NCBI GenBank assembly: GCA_020445005.1
Contig: JAGRHM010000057.1
Span: forward strand, 1 to 10,587
Length of the DNA: 10,587 nucleotides
DNA from: Candidatus Competibacteraceae bacterium
GTDB taxonomy: Bacteria; Pseudomonadota; Gammaproteobacteria; Competibacterales; Competibacteraceae
Direction of reading: 5' to 3'
Of the stretch, positions 1 through 8,103 are shown piece after piece; the first letter of the stretch is position 1, and every line of letters begins with the position of its first letter. The notes beneath the pieces are model-generated. The model saw only the letters and a list, made by a program, of their open reading frames with translations. It searched no databases and had not been told where the DNA came from. The position numbers and the translations under genes were made by a program.

Positions 1-1196
1 ACCACCAGACCGATCGCCAGCACCATGGCCAGCAAGGTCAGCAGGTTCAGCGAAAAACCCATGGTCAACATCAGGAACGCCGCGCCGATGAGCGACAATG
101 GAATGGTCACCACCGGAATCAGCATGGCGCGGGCCGAACCCAGGAACAGGAAAATCACCCCGATCACGATTAACACCGCTTCCACCAGCGTTTGCGCTAC
201 TTCGTTAATGGACGCCTGAATATAAACGGTGGCGTCATAGACAACGGCGAACTCCAGACCAGGAGGCAACTGCTTTTGAATCGCCGGCAGCACGGCGCGC
301 ACTGCGCCAATGGTGCTTAACGGATTGGCGGCGGGCGTTGGGTTGATGCCCAGGAAAATCGCCTGCTGACCGTTGAACGTAACCAGGGAATCATCGGTTG
401 CCGAACTCAGCGTGACTTGCGCCACATCGCGCAGGCGCACCAGATTATCCTCCTTCGCCGACACCACGATGTCCTGAAAACCGGCTACGGTATTCAGATC
501 AGTATGCGCGTTGATATTAACGGTGATGAAATCGCCCTTGGTCTGACCGACCGCCGCCTGGTAATTATTCGCCAACAGGGCGGCGACCACTTCGGTGGTG
601 GTCACGCCAACCGCAGCTATACGTTGTGGATCGAGCCAGACGCGCATGGCGAAAGCCTGATCTCCGAACATGGGCGCCTGCGCCACGCCTTCGATGGTTT
701 GCAACTTGGGCTGCACCGCCCGGGTCAAATAGTCGGTAATCTGTTCCGGGGTCAGTTCCTTGCTGAAGAAGCTCAGATACATAAGCGAAATGGCGCTGCC
801 GGTGGTTTGCTGAATAACCGGGTCCAGCGCATCCTGAGGCAATTCCCCGCGCACTTGGGCCACCTTGGCCATCACTTCGGTCAACGCCGCGTTTGGGTTG
901 TAATTCAGCTTGATGTTCGCCGTAACCACGCTAACCCCGGTTTGGCTTTCCGAGGTCAAATAATCAATGCCTTCCGCATCAGCCACTACTTGCTGTATGG
1001 GGGTGGTGATAAACCCTTGAATCAACTCTGCACTAGCTCCCGGATAGACTGTAGTCACGGTAATGACGGTATTTTCCAGCGTCGGATACTGCTGCACCGG
1101 CAATGTGGTCAACGCGCGTACGCCCAGCAGTAGAATGAACAGATTAACGACCACCGCCAGCACCGGGCGCTGGATGAACAAATCCGTGAAGCGCAT
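1..1196 (-). CDS. RND efflux transporter permease, N-terminal part (cut by window edge)
   Basis: Inner-membrane proton-driven pump subunit of a tripartite RND multidrug-type efflux system (HAE1/AcrB-MexF-like family). About 398 residues are visible, roughly the first 40% of a usual ~1,030-residue protein. The start MRFTDLFIQRPVLAVVVN is the classic N-terminus of the family. The first membrane helix covers about residues 12-29, followed by the periplasmic porter region. The last ~60 residues are hydrophobic (helices 2-4) and end in AMVLAIGLVV, just before the position where the family carries its proton-relay Asp pair. The gene starts 3 nt after the fusion-protein stop. An AAAGGA ribosome-binding site lies inside the end of that upstream gene, so the two are almost certainly cotranscribed and translationally coupled. 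The substrate cannot be told from the sequence. No outer-membrane channel gene is visible and it may lie beyond the left edge. Confidence 0.95.
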   Translation of the reverse strand, partial: MRFTDLFIQRPVLAVVVNLFILLLGVRALTTLPVQQYPTLENTVITVTTVYPGASAELIQGFITTPIQQVVADAEGIDYLTSESQTGVSVVTANIKLNYNPNAALTEVMAKVAQVRGELPQDALDPVIQQTTGSAISLMYLSFFSKELTPEQITDYLTRAVQPKLQTIEGVAQAPMFGDQAFAMRVWLDPQRIAAVGVTTTEVVAALLANNYQAAVGQTKGDFITVNINAHTDLNTVAGFQDIVVSAKEDNLVRLRDVAQVTLSSATDDSLVTFNGQQAIFLGINPTPAANPLSTIGAVRAVLPAIQKQLPPGLEFAVVYDATVYIQASINEVAQTLVEAVLIVIGVIFLFLGSARAMLIPVVTIPLSLIGAAFLMLTMGFSLNLLTLLAMVLAIGLV

Positions 1197-1199
1197 GAT

Positions 1200-2387
1200 T
1201 CAGTCCTTTGTGTTGGCAGTGGCGCCGTCAAGTTTGACGCTGTTATCGATGAGTACTTGTGCGCCGTTTCTGAGCTTGAGCTGCCCCGATGTTGCGACCT
1301 GCTCGCCGGCCTTCAGGCCGCTGACGATGGCGACTTGCTCGCCACGTTGCTCGCCGAGCTTGACATAGCGCCGATTAACCACATAGAGGGGTTTTGATTG
1401 GGCGGCGGGCTTTCCATCATCACTGCTATCCTTGCCGCCGTCTTTACCAGTGTCTTTGGCGGTTGGCGGATTTGGATCCGGGGTGACGACAAATACTGAA
1501 TCTCCGTACAGGGCGGCGGCGATAGCCGTTTGCGGTACGGTCACCACATCCTGTTGTTGCGGGAGCAACAGATTGACGTTGGCGAACATGCCAGGGTACA
1601 GGCGGCGATCGGTATTAGGCAACGTGCCTTGCAAGGATAAGGTGCGAGTTTGTGCGTCAATCTGCGCGCCAATGGCGGTCACTTTGCCCTCGAAGCGCTC
1701 GCCGGGATAACCGTCGACCGCGATGGTCAATGGCTGACCCAGTTTAACCTGTTGCAATGATTTCTCAGGTAACGAAAAATTCACGTAAAGCGGCGTCAAG
1801 ATTTGCAAATCGACGATTGCTGTGCCTGGCGCCAGATATTGCCCGAGATTCGCCTTGCGAATGCCGAGCCGCCCGGAGAAAGGTGCTTTGATCTTCTTCT
1901 CGTTGATTGTGCCCTGGGTTCGCGCGACCGAAGCGCTGGCTTCCTGCAAGGCGGCGTTCGACTGATCAAAATCACTCTGCGAAATCATTTTTCGCGCCAA
2001 CAAATCCCGGTTGCGCTGATTAGTGACCTTGGCCAGTTCCAGTTGCGCCTGGTAGTTCAGCAAATCGCCCTGCTCGATGTCGTCGTCCTGTTCCAGCAAC
2101 AGATCGCCCTTTTTGACATCCTGACCCGACTGGAAATGAATGACTTCAACCAAGCCGGGAACCTCAGCGCTGATGTCTGTCCCATGAACAGCCGCCAGAC
2201 TGCCTACCGCGCTTAGCGCGGGGGTCCAGGTTTGTGCGACGGCGGGTGCGGCTGAAATAGTGACCGGTGCTGATAGATAATCATCCAGCACCTTCTTGAT
2301 GAGGCGATCCTTGAAAATCTGGAAACCGAACAACGCGCCGAAAACCGCGCCAAGTCCGACTAGCATGATGATCATGCGTTTGACCAT
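1200..2387 (-). CDS. RND efflux periplasmic adaptor (membrane fusion protein)
   Basis: Periplasmic adaptor linking the RND pump to an outer-membrane channel; MexE/MexH/AcrA-type, 395 residues. Residues ~8-24 form a hydrophobic N-terminal anchor without a lipobox. A first lipoyl half (VPGLVEVIHFQSGQDVKKGD, about 76-95) is followed by a short coiled-coil hairpin (~105-160). The second lipoyl half is IKAPFSGRLGIRKANLGQYL (~166-185), and a beta-barrel follows, with the family-typical RLYPGMFANV at ~262-271. The ATG at 2387 is preferred to the TTG one codon upstream because AAGGGG sits 7 nt before it. An oddity is a charged low-complexity stretch at about residues 303-332, rich in Asp, Lys, Gly and Pro, between VFVV and PLYVVNRRYV; it looks like a loop insertion in the membrane-proximal domain. 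The gene is first in a two-gene operon with the permease. Confidence 0.95.
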   Translation of the reverse strand: MVKRMIIMLVGLGAVFGALFGFQIFKDRLIKKVLDDYLSAPVTISAAPAVAQTWTPALSAVGSLAAVHGTDISAEVPGLVEVIHFQSGQDVKKGDLLLEQDDDIEQGDLLNYQAQLELAKVTNQRNRDLLARKMISQSDFDQSNAALQEASASVARTQGTINEKKIKAPFSGRLGIRKANLGQYLAPGTAIVDLQILTPLYVNFSLPEKSLQQVKLGQPLTIAVDGYPGERFEGKVTAIGAQIDAQTRTLSLQGTLPNTDRRLYPGMFANVNLLLPQQQDVVTVPQTAIAAALYGDSVFVVTPDPNPPTAKDTGKDGGKDSSDDGKPAAQSKPLYVVNRRYVKLGEQRGEQVAIVSGLKAGEQVATSGQLKLRNGAQVLIDNSVKLDGATANTKD

Positions 2388-2440
2388 CAAGATTCCCCTT
2401 GTTAATCAGTATGTTATTATATATCGAGTGTAACTGTTCA

Positions 2441-2550
2441 CCCTCTCGCCCGCTTGCGGGCAAGAGGTATGAGGAGAGTGTTGGAGATTCAATAACCGAC
2501 CCTCTCTCCCTAACCCGGTCCTCTCGCTTCGCTTTCCCCCTGGTTAGAGG
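2441..2550. repeat. CCTCTC-type dispersed repeat with hairpin
   Basis: The arms CCTCTCGCCCGC (2442-2453) and GCGGGCAAGAGG (2456-2467) pair over 12 positions with a single C-A mismatch and a tiny loop. About 40 nt later, CCCTCTCTCCCTAACC and a matching GGTTAGAGG occur; CTAACC at 2510-2515 pairs with GGTTAG at 2542-2547. This CCTCTCCC/TAACCC vocabulary resembles short intergenic repeats common in many beta- and gammaproteobacterial genomes. Only one copy is in the window, so its repeat status is inferred from this resemblance. It lies between two same-strand genes. Confidence 0.45.
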
Positions 2551-2565
2551 ACTGAATGTTTATCT

Positions 2566-2579
2566 TTACCGCGCGGTAA
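2566..2579. promoter_or_regulatory. 14-bp perfect palindrome, candidate operator
   Basis: TTACCGC followed directly by its reverse complement GCGGTAA, with no spacer. It sits upstream of the RND operon (start 2387) and just past the stop of the small gene ending at 2608. Short perfect palindromes upstream of RND operons are often regulator sites, for example of TetR-type repressors. No regulator gene is visible in the window, so the role is a guess. Confidence 0.25.
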
Positions 2580-2607
2580 CCTGGTAGATTGCATTTGATG
2601 GGGCAGG

Positions 2608-2844
2608 TTAAAACAGTTTAAGTCCTTTCTTCTTTTTAGGCTTTTCCCGCACGACGATAATAACTGGGCGCGCATTGGCGTCGATAGCGCCATTTGCACG
2701 CAAGTTGCTCAGCGTATCCTGCACTTCGCCCATTAACATGCCTTGACCTCTGCGCATTTTTTTGATTCTTTTCTTTTTCTGCTTGCCTAAATCCAGAACC
2801 AGACAATCGGTAGCCGATGTGGCGGATAAAGTTTCATTGTTCAC
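2608..2844 (-). CDS. Small basic protein of unknown function (DUF6200-like)
   Basis: A 78-residue soluble protein with no signal peptide or membrane segment. It has the layout LVLDLGKQKKKRIKKMRRGQG (about residues 15-35), a short helix with DTLSNLRANG, then PVIIVVREKPKKKKGLKLF at the C-terminus. A D-L-G-K-x-K/R box, an R-R/K-G-x-G box and a V-V-V-R-E-K end recall the family I know as DUF6200, whose function is unknown; I could not verify this. The frame is open further upstream to a TTG at 2934, but that TTG has no ribosome-binding site. GTG at 2844 has AGGAGA six bases before it and is the likely start. The gene is divergent from mobB with about 190 nt between them. The Lys/Arg richness would allow nucleic-acid or ribosome binding, but that is speculation. 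Confidence 0.7.
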   Translation of the reverse strand: MNNETLSATSATDCLVLDLGKQKKKRIKKMRRGQGMLMGEVQDTLSNLRANGAIDANARPVIIVVREKPKKKKGLKLF

Positions 2845-2850
2845 TGGAGT

Positions 2851-2856
2851 TCTCCT
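2851..2856 (-). promoter_or_regulatory. Ribosome-binding site AGGAGA that fixes a GTG start
   Basis: On the minus strand AGGAGA is followed by ACTCCA and then GTG (2844). This is the only good Shine-Dalgarno match in the upstream part of this open frame, so it decides the 78-residue start over the 108-residue TTG alternative. Confidence 0.6.
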
Positions 2857-3037
2857 GAAATTGAGGGATTGCTTTTGTACAGGTTCTAAAGAAACATTAG
2901 GTTCCGATGTGTAGACGCTTTCCAACGTTACCAATTGGAGTTTTTATAGTTTAGCTAGTTTTCAGCAATGTGCGACAGCGGTCGGAAAACTGGCATGGTA
3001 AAAGCCTGAGCATGAGTTAAAACCAAGTTGAGCTGCT

Positions 3038-3556
3038 ATGAAAATTCTGGGCGTCAGCGGTTGGAGCGGTTGCGGTAAAACCACCTTGATCGTTGCCCTG
3101 ATTCCCCGGTTGCAGGCGCGAGGTCTGGCCGTGTCTACGCTCAAACATGCGCACCACGATGTCGACCTGGATACGCCGGGCAAGGATACCTGGCTTCATC
3201 GCGCAGCCGGTGCTCAGGAGGTGATGCTGGTCACCGGTCGGCGCTGGGCGTTGCTGCACGAGTTGCGTCAGGAACCCGAACCTGCGCTGGATGAACTGGT
3301 TGCGCACTTGCAGCCGGTGGATGTGGTGTTGGTGGAAGGCTGGAAAAGCGGGGCTTATCCCAAGCTGGAAATCTGGCGACCCAGCGCAGTGAATAAGCCG
3401 CCGCGTTTCCCGACGGACCCTGCGATCATTGCAGTCGCTGGCGAACCGGGATTGGAGCCAGCGCAGTATGGACGACCGAATTTGCCGGTGTTCCTCTTGA
3501 CCGATCTGGAGAGCATCGCTGATTTTATCGTCCAGCGCGTAGCCAACAGTCAATGA
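3038..3556 (+). CDS. mobB: Molybdopterin-guanine dinucleotide biosynthesis adapter protein MobB
   Basis: Cytoplasmic P-loop GTP-binding protein that assists MobA in attaching GMP to molybdopterin during synthesis of the bis-MGD cofactor of molybdoenzymes. It has 172 residues, the normal size. The Walker A loop is GWSGCGKTT (residues 8-16). The conserved segment TLKHAHHDVDLDTPGKDTW (34-52) matches the family's K-H...D-T...G-K-D-T/S signature. A Walker-B-like strand VDVVLVEGWK lies at about 93-102, followed by PKLEIWR. ATG at 3038 is the natural start because the nucleotide-binding domain begins at residue 2; the ribosome-binding site is weak. No mobA or moeA is adjacent. The gene stands alone, divergent from the small basic-protein gene and convergent with the amylase gene. 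The family assignment is secure. Confidence 0.95.
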   Translation: MKILGVSGWSGCGKTTLIVALIPRLQARGLAVSTLKHAHHDVDLDTPGKDTWLHRAAGAQEVMLVTGRRWALLHELRQEPEPALDELVAHLQPVDVVLVEGWKSGAYPKLEIWRPSAVNKPPRFPTDPAIIAVAGEPGLEPAQYGRPNLPVFLLTDLESIADFIVQRVANSQ

Positions 3557-3598
3557 CTTATCCTTGTTCGATAGCAACCTTCTCATGTTGCCGATAAG
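3557..3598 (+). terminator. Nested hairpin directly after mobB
   Basis: Immediately after the mobB stop, CTTATC (3557-3562) pairs with GATAAG (3593-3598). Inside it GCAAC (3574-3578) pairs with GTTGC (3587-3591). This gives a two-tier stem that could stabilise or end the mobB transcript. It has no T-run after it, so an intrinsic terminator is not well supported. Confidence 0.3.
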
Positions 3599-3699
3599 CC
3601 TGGAGAATCACCCTGTCTCGACCGGCTGAGTAATTTTTATCACGGTGACTGATTACCTGGTCCTTTTAAGTCCTGGAAGGCAAGGCGATCAGCGCGCAA

Positions 3700-3748
3700 G
3701 ATTCGTTTTCATCGAGAAACGGTAGAAACAGCAGACTCAAAACGAATC
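3700..3748. repeat. Perfect 10-bp inverted repeat between convergent genes
   Basis: GATTCGTTTT (3700-3709) is matched exactly by AAAACGAATC (3739-3748) across a 29-nt spacer. The left arm also contains CGTTT (3704-3708), which can pair instead with AAACG (3717-3721), giving two mutually exclusive folds. It lies in the 211-nt gap between the 3' ends of mobB and the amylase gene, so a bidirectional transcription-end structure is possible. The rest of the gap shows no gene. Confidence 0.4.
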
Positions 3749-3767
3749 AGATCATCGACCCGTGGAC

Positions 3768-5939
<2,172 letters not shown>

Positions 5940-5984
5940 GAACGATATTCCAGCAGATAGGCAAAGGGCGAATGAATGACGTTA

Positions 5985-5990
5985 ATTGTA
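5985..5990 (-). promoter_or_regulatory. Candidate -10 box for the amylase gene
   Basis: On the minus strand TACAAT lies 45 nt before the ATG at 5939, a good match to a sigma-70 -10 element. No convincing -35 hexamer stands at the right distance, so this is weak support only. Confidence 0.25.
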
Positions 5991-6097
5991 GCGGCAACTC
6001 TTGTAAAAATAAGAGCGATCAGCAAGCGCCCTCACTATCTATCGGTTCTGAATTAGGCTCCTCAGGATTTTCACTTTGTCTGGAAAATGAAATACGG

Positions 6098-6117
6098 TAC
6101 GCGGGGATTCCCGCGTA
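6098..6117. repeat. Perfect 8-bp stem, 4-nt loop hairpin
   Basis: TACGCGGG, loop GATT, then CCCGCGTA. No T-run follows on either strand, so it does not read as an intrinsic terminator. It lies about 160 nt upstream of the amylase start. Confidence 0.5.
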
Positions 6118-6156
6118 ATAGCGCCCCCTGAATAACCGATGCTTTCAGTCAGGATT

Positions 6157-6174
6157 GGCCCGGTTCACCGGGTC
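6157..6174. repeat. GC-rich 7-bp hairpin with TTCA loop
   Basis: GGCCCGG pairs with CCGGGTC with one G-T pair and a four-base loop. It follows a weaker CCTGA/TCAGG stem at 6127-6153. Together with the hairpin at 6098-6117 it forms a row of compact stems. Confidence 0.45.
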
Positions 6175-6281
6175 GAAGAAGAACGGACCATCCGGCGTTA
6201 TGAATAGAAAAATCTATCTAGGTCATTAATAAATATTTATTTTAAAAATCTGGCATCGTAGCTGCTCTCTCGTCTCAAGCC

Positions 6282-6296
6282 GTTGCGATACGCAAC
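6282..6296 (+). repeat. Leader hairpin GTTGCG-ATA-CGCAAC
   Basis: A perfect six-base-pair stem with a three-base loop, followed by CCCCCTTTT, ending 30 nt before the ATG at 6327. It could be a 5' leader structure or a weak upstream terminator; the T-run is too short to decide. Confidence 0.4.
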
Positions 6297-6326
6297 CCCC
6301 TTTTGAGATAATTTGAAGAAAGCCTC

Positions 6327-6652
6327 ATGATCAAGCTGCACAAGACCCTGCTCGCCCTGAGCCTGGCCAGTGTGGTGGCCGGAACCGCCCCGGCGCTGGC
6401 CGAAACCCCGCTGTCTCTCACCGTGTCCGATTTTGTCCTGGTGACCGATCCGGCCATCATCAGGCCCTGCCGACCTCGAACCTGCGTCCGGGGGGAAATG
6501 TCCTGCTGATTTGTGCGCGCAATGAACACGGCGGTGGTTGGGGCGATTTGGATAACTTTTATCTGAAAGACAAAAGTCCTGCACTATCAGCGGATTGCGT
6601 TTGGCCAGTAAGGAGCGCGCCTGCCGTCGTCAATCGGGTGTTAGGATATTGA
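6327..6652 (+). pseudogene. Exported protein gene, probably broken by a frameshift
   Basis: The first frame gives 60 residues. It begins with a textbook Sec signal peptide: basic start MIKLHK, hydrophobic LLALSLASVVAG, and a cleavage site APALA|E after residue 25. The mature part reads TPLSLTVSDFVLVTDPAII and then turns into a Cys/Arg-rich tail ending at 6509. From about 6455 to a TGA at 6650-6652, another frame gives more natural protein, including PTSNLRPGGNVLLICARNE and HGGGWGDLDNFYLK, ending near CVWPVRSAP. The simplest reading is a loss of frame near 6455-6462 in a formerly longer exported protein. A ribosome-binding-like AAGAAAG precedes the ATG. The W-P-V-R end faintly recalls DUF1566-type domains, but I do not claim it. 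A genuine 60-residue secreted peptide is the alternative. Confidence 0.45.
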
Positions 6653-7260
6653 TCAGCGTCCCTATTGCTACCAGGAGAAACGCTGGAGCGACCGAGAGTT
6701 GGATCACCTGGGCGATGTCGGTCAGATGCGTTTCCATTCAGTCCGTATTGCTCAAATCCCTCAAACCCGGGTTGGGGCAGTGACGCGCCTCTTGAGACTC
6801 CGTTTGGGGCGTCCCATCAACATGGGGCATTCCCGAACCTTTTTCAATAACGATAGGACTTTGAGTATTTCACAATTCACCAATCCTAGGCAAAGCCGGA
6901 TTTATCCCCAGTGGCTGTGGATGAATACGTCCGTGGCTCCGGCGATTCCCAACGTAGCATTATCTGCCGCCCGATTGAAGAGGTCTTTGACCATGACCAC
7001 CCACCCTATCCTGGCCAGCAACGAGTCCAGTCGCCAAGTCGAACGGCAAGTGATCGGCCTACCGACAGCAGATGGCGCTGGCGTAAAGTTGACGCGCGTA
7101 TTGAACAGGCGGTGGCCGACTACCGGGTCGGGTGCTTTTAAAAGCATGTCCCATGTGGCTGGCCCAATTTCTGCGCGTCCTGGGAACCCGGATTGAGCCT
7201 TGGTATGGAAGGATCCAAGGTACAGCGAATCGTTGATTCTTTCAAAACGCGAGAAATCCG
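6653..7260 (+). pseudogene. Degraded coding region, fragments in several frames
   Basis: No intact gene is convincing in these ~600 nt. One plus frame is open from 6645 to 7196. It starts with the plausible fragment YCYQEKRWSDRELDHL, but later becomes Arg/Ser/Thr-rich with no family features. A second frame (6911-7141) contains SIICRPIEEVFDHDHPP, which recalls the strand-then-P-I-E-E-V-F start of SRPBCC/polyketide-cyclase proteins. A third frame gives CPMWLAQFLRVLGTRIEPWY near 7147-7206 and stops at a TGA by 7233. Natural-looking segments hopping between frames suggest remains of one or more genes. Small dyads are also present: TGCTTTTAAAAGCA (7133-7146) and CCTTGG/CCAAGG (7199-7220). The protein identities are low-confidence guesses. 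Confidence 0.3.
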
Positions 7261-7935
7261 GTGAGGCGCTTCTTTCCCTATGGCCCGCTGGAAATGGCTC
7301 ACCTGAAAGATCGTGACCCGCAACTCGGCGTGGTGATCGACCGGATCGGACGGATTGAACGGGAGATGCAACTGGATGTCTTTACCGCGTTGGTTCACAG
7401 CATCGTTTCTCAACAGATTTCCAATGCCGCGGCGGCTACGGTTTGGGGACGATTAAGCGCCCTGCTCGGAGTATGGACACCGGAACGGCTGGCTGAGGTG
7501 GCGCAGGTCGAACTGCGCGCGTGTGGGCCGCCGCCGCGCAAGGCGGAATGGCTTCAGCACCTAAGTCATCAAGTCAGACAGGGTGATCTCGATTTATCCG
7601 CTTTGCCGGCGTTATCTGATGCGGCGGTGGTGCAAACTCTGTCCGCTTTGCCGGGGATTGGCGTGTGGACAGCAGAAATGCTGCTGATCTTCGCCTTGGG
7701 CCGGCCCGATGTGGTTAGTCGCGGCGATCAAGCGATTCAGCGCGGGATGCGGCGGCTGTATGGCCTGGAGACACTGAATCAAACACAGTTTACGCACTAT
7801 CGGGAACGCTACCGGCCCTATGGCACAGTGGCGTCGTTCTATTTGTGGGCGCTGGCCAGCGGCCCAAGTTTCTGTGGTCGAAACGGCGAGCAGGTCAGCC
7901 AGAGCGACTTTCATGCAATGAAGACCACAGATTAG
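7261..7935 (+). CDS. DNA-3-methyladenine glycosylase II-type (AlkA-like, HhH-GPD)
   Basis: Base-excision repair glycosylase that removes alkylated purines from DNA; 224 residues, the compact bacterial AlkA form without the extra E. coli N-terminal domain. FTALVHSIVSQQIS (about 41-54) is the conserved first helix. A K-A-E-W-L segment follows at ~94-98. The helix-hairpin-helix is LPGIGVWTAEMLL (130-142), and the catalytic Asp is most likely D156 in SRGDQAIQRG. YGTVASFYLWAL (187-198) matches the family's final helix. GTG at 7261 is chosen because the first residues RRFFPYGPLEMAHLKDRDP fit the family N-terminus (F-x-Y-G...L-K...D-P); an in-frame TGA lies shortly upstream. The ribosome-binding site is weak. 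ATG at 7294 is the alternative. It is same-strand with the bufferin operon but 168 nt away, so probably a separate unit. Confidence 0.9.
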   Translation: MRRFFPYGPLEMAHLKDRDPQLGVVIDRIGRIEREMQLDVFTALVHSIVSQQISNAAAATVWGRLSALLGVWTPERLAEVAQVELRACGPPPRKAEWLQHLSHQVRQGDLDLSALPALSDAAVVQTLSALPGIGVWTAEMLLIFALGRPDVVSRGDQAIQRGMRRLYGLETLNQTQFTHYRERYRPYGTVASFYLWALASGPSFCGRNGEQVSQSDFHAMKTTD

Positions 7936-8036
7936 CGATCCGGTCTTGTCCAGCGAACCCTGGCCATCACCGGAAAATTTACAGGACCAAATTTTTTGAC
8001 CTACCCTGCATCCAGAGCCTAGCACACTGCGTAAGT

Positions 8037-8056
8037 AAGATCGTCAGTCGGATCTT
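8037..8056. promoter_or_regulatory. Inverted repeat in the bufA leader
   Basis: AAGATC (8037-8042) and GATCTT (8051-8056), separated by 8 nt, lie about 50 nt before bufA. It could be a regulator site or a leader stem. In the same gap TTGACC (7996-8001) resembles a -35 box, but no good -10 stands at the proper distance, so the operon promoter is not resolved; an ECF-type promoter is possible. Confidence 0.25.
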
Positions 8057-8103
8057 TCCGGCCTGGACAAACCTTTTTCAACCACCGCAGAGGAAGACTC
8101 ATC

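Larger units (their letters stand above)
5940..6326. other. Hairpin-rich intergenic region between divergent genes
   Basis: This 387-nt stretch holds no convincing gene. It separates the amylase start (minus) from the signal-peptide ORF (plus) and should hold both promoters. The segment 6199-6250 is strongly AT-rich and contains AATAAATATTTATT, a perfect 14-bp palindrome at 6228-6241, plus a small ATAGA/TCTAT stem (6204-6217). The GC-rich hairpins are listed separately. No clear promoter pair for the plus strand was found. Confidence 0.5.

Noticed and set aside
417..1133. Long plus-strand open frame of 238 codons
   Set aside because: It is exactly antisense to the RND permease, whose translation matches the family throughout. 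The plus product is His/Arg-rich and has no family features.
3017..3586. Minus-strand open frame of 189 codons
   Set aside because: It overlaps mobB on the opposite strand, and mobB carries clear Walker A and KH motifs. The antisense product is unlike any protein I know.
5977..6057. A 26-codon plus-strand ORF (MTLIVAATLVKIRAISK...) with AAGGG before its ATG
   Set aside because: It is very short, lies in the divergent promoter region of the amylase gene, and has no other support.
6726..7196. Plus-strand open frame as an intact gene (best ATG 6726)
   Set aside because: The product becomes Arg/Ser/Thr-rich without motifs, there is no good ribosome site, and better-looking segments lie in other frames. 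It is treated as decayed DNA.
7133..7220. Small dyads TGCTTTTAAAAGCA and CCTTGG/CCAAGG upstream of the glycosylase gene
   Set aside because: They are short and unspecific and within probable gene debris, so they are not listed as regulatory sites.
7996..8025. Sigma-70 promoter for bufA using TTGACC
   Set aside because: No acceptable -10 hexamer is found 16-18 nt downstream; the best choices (CTAGCA, TAGCAC) are poor.
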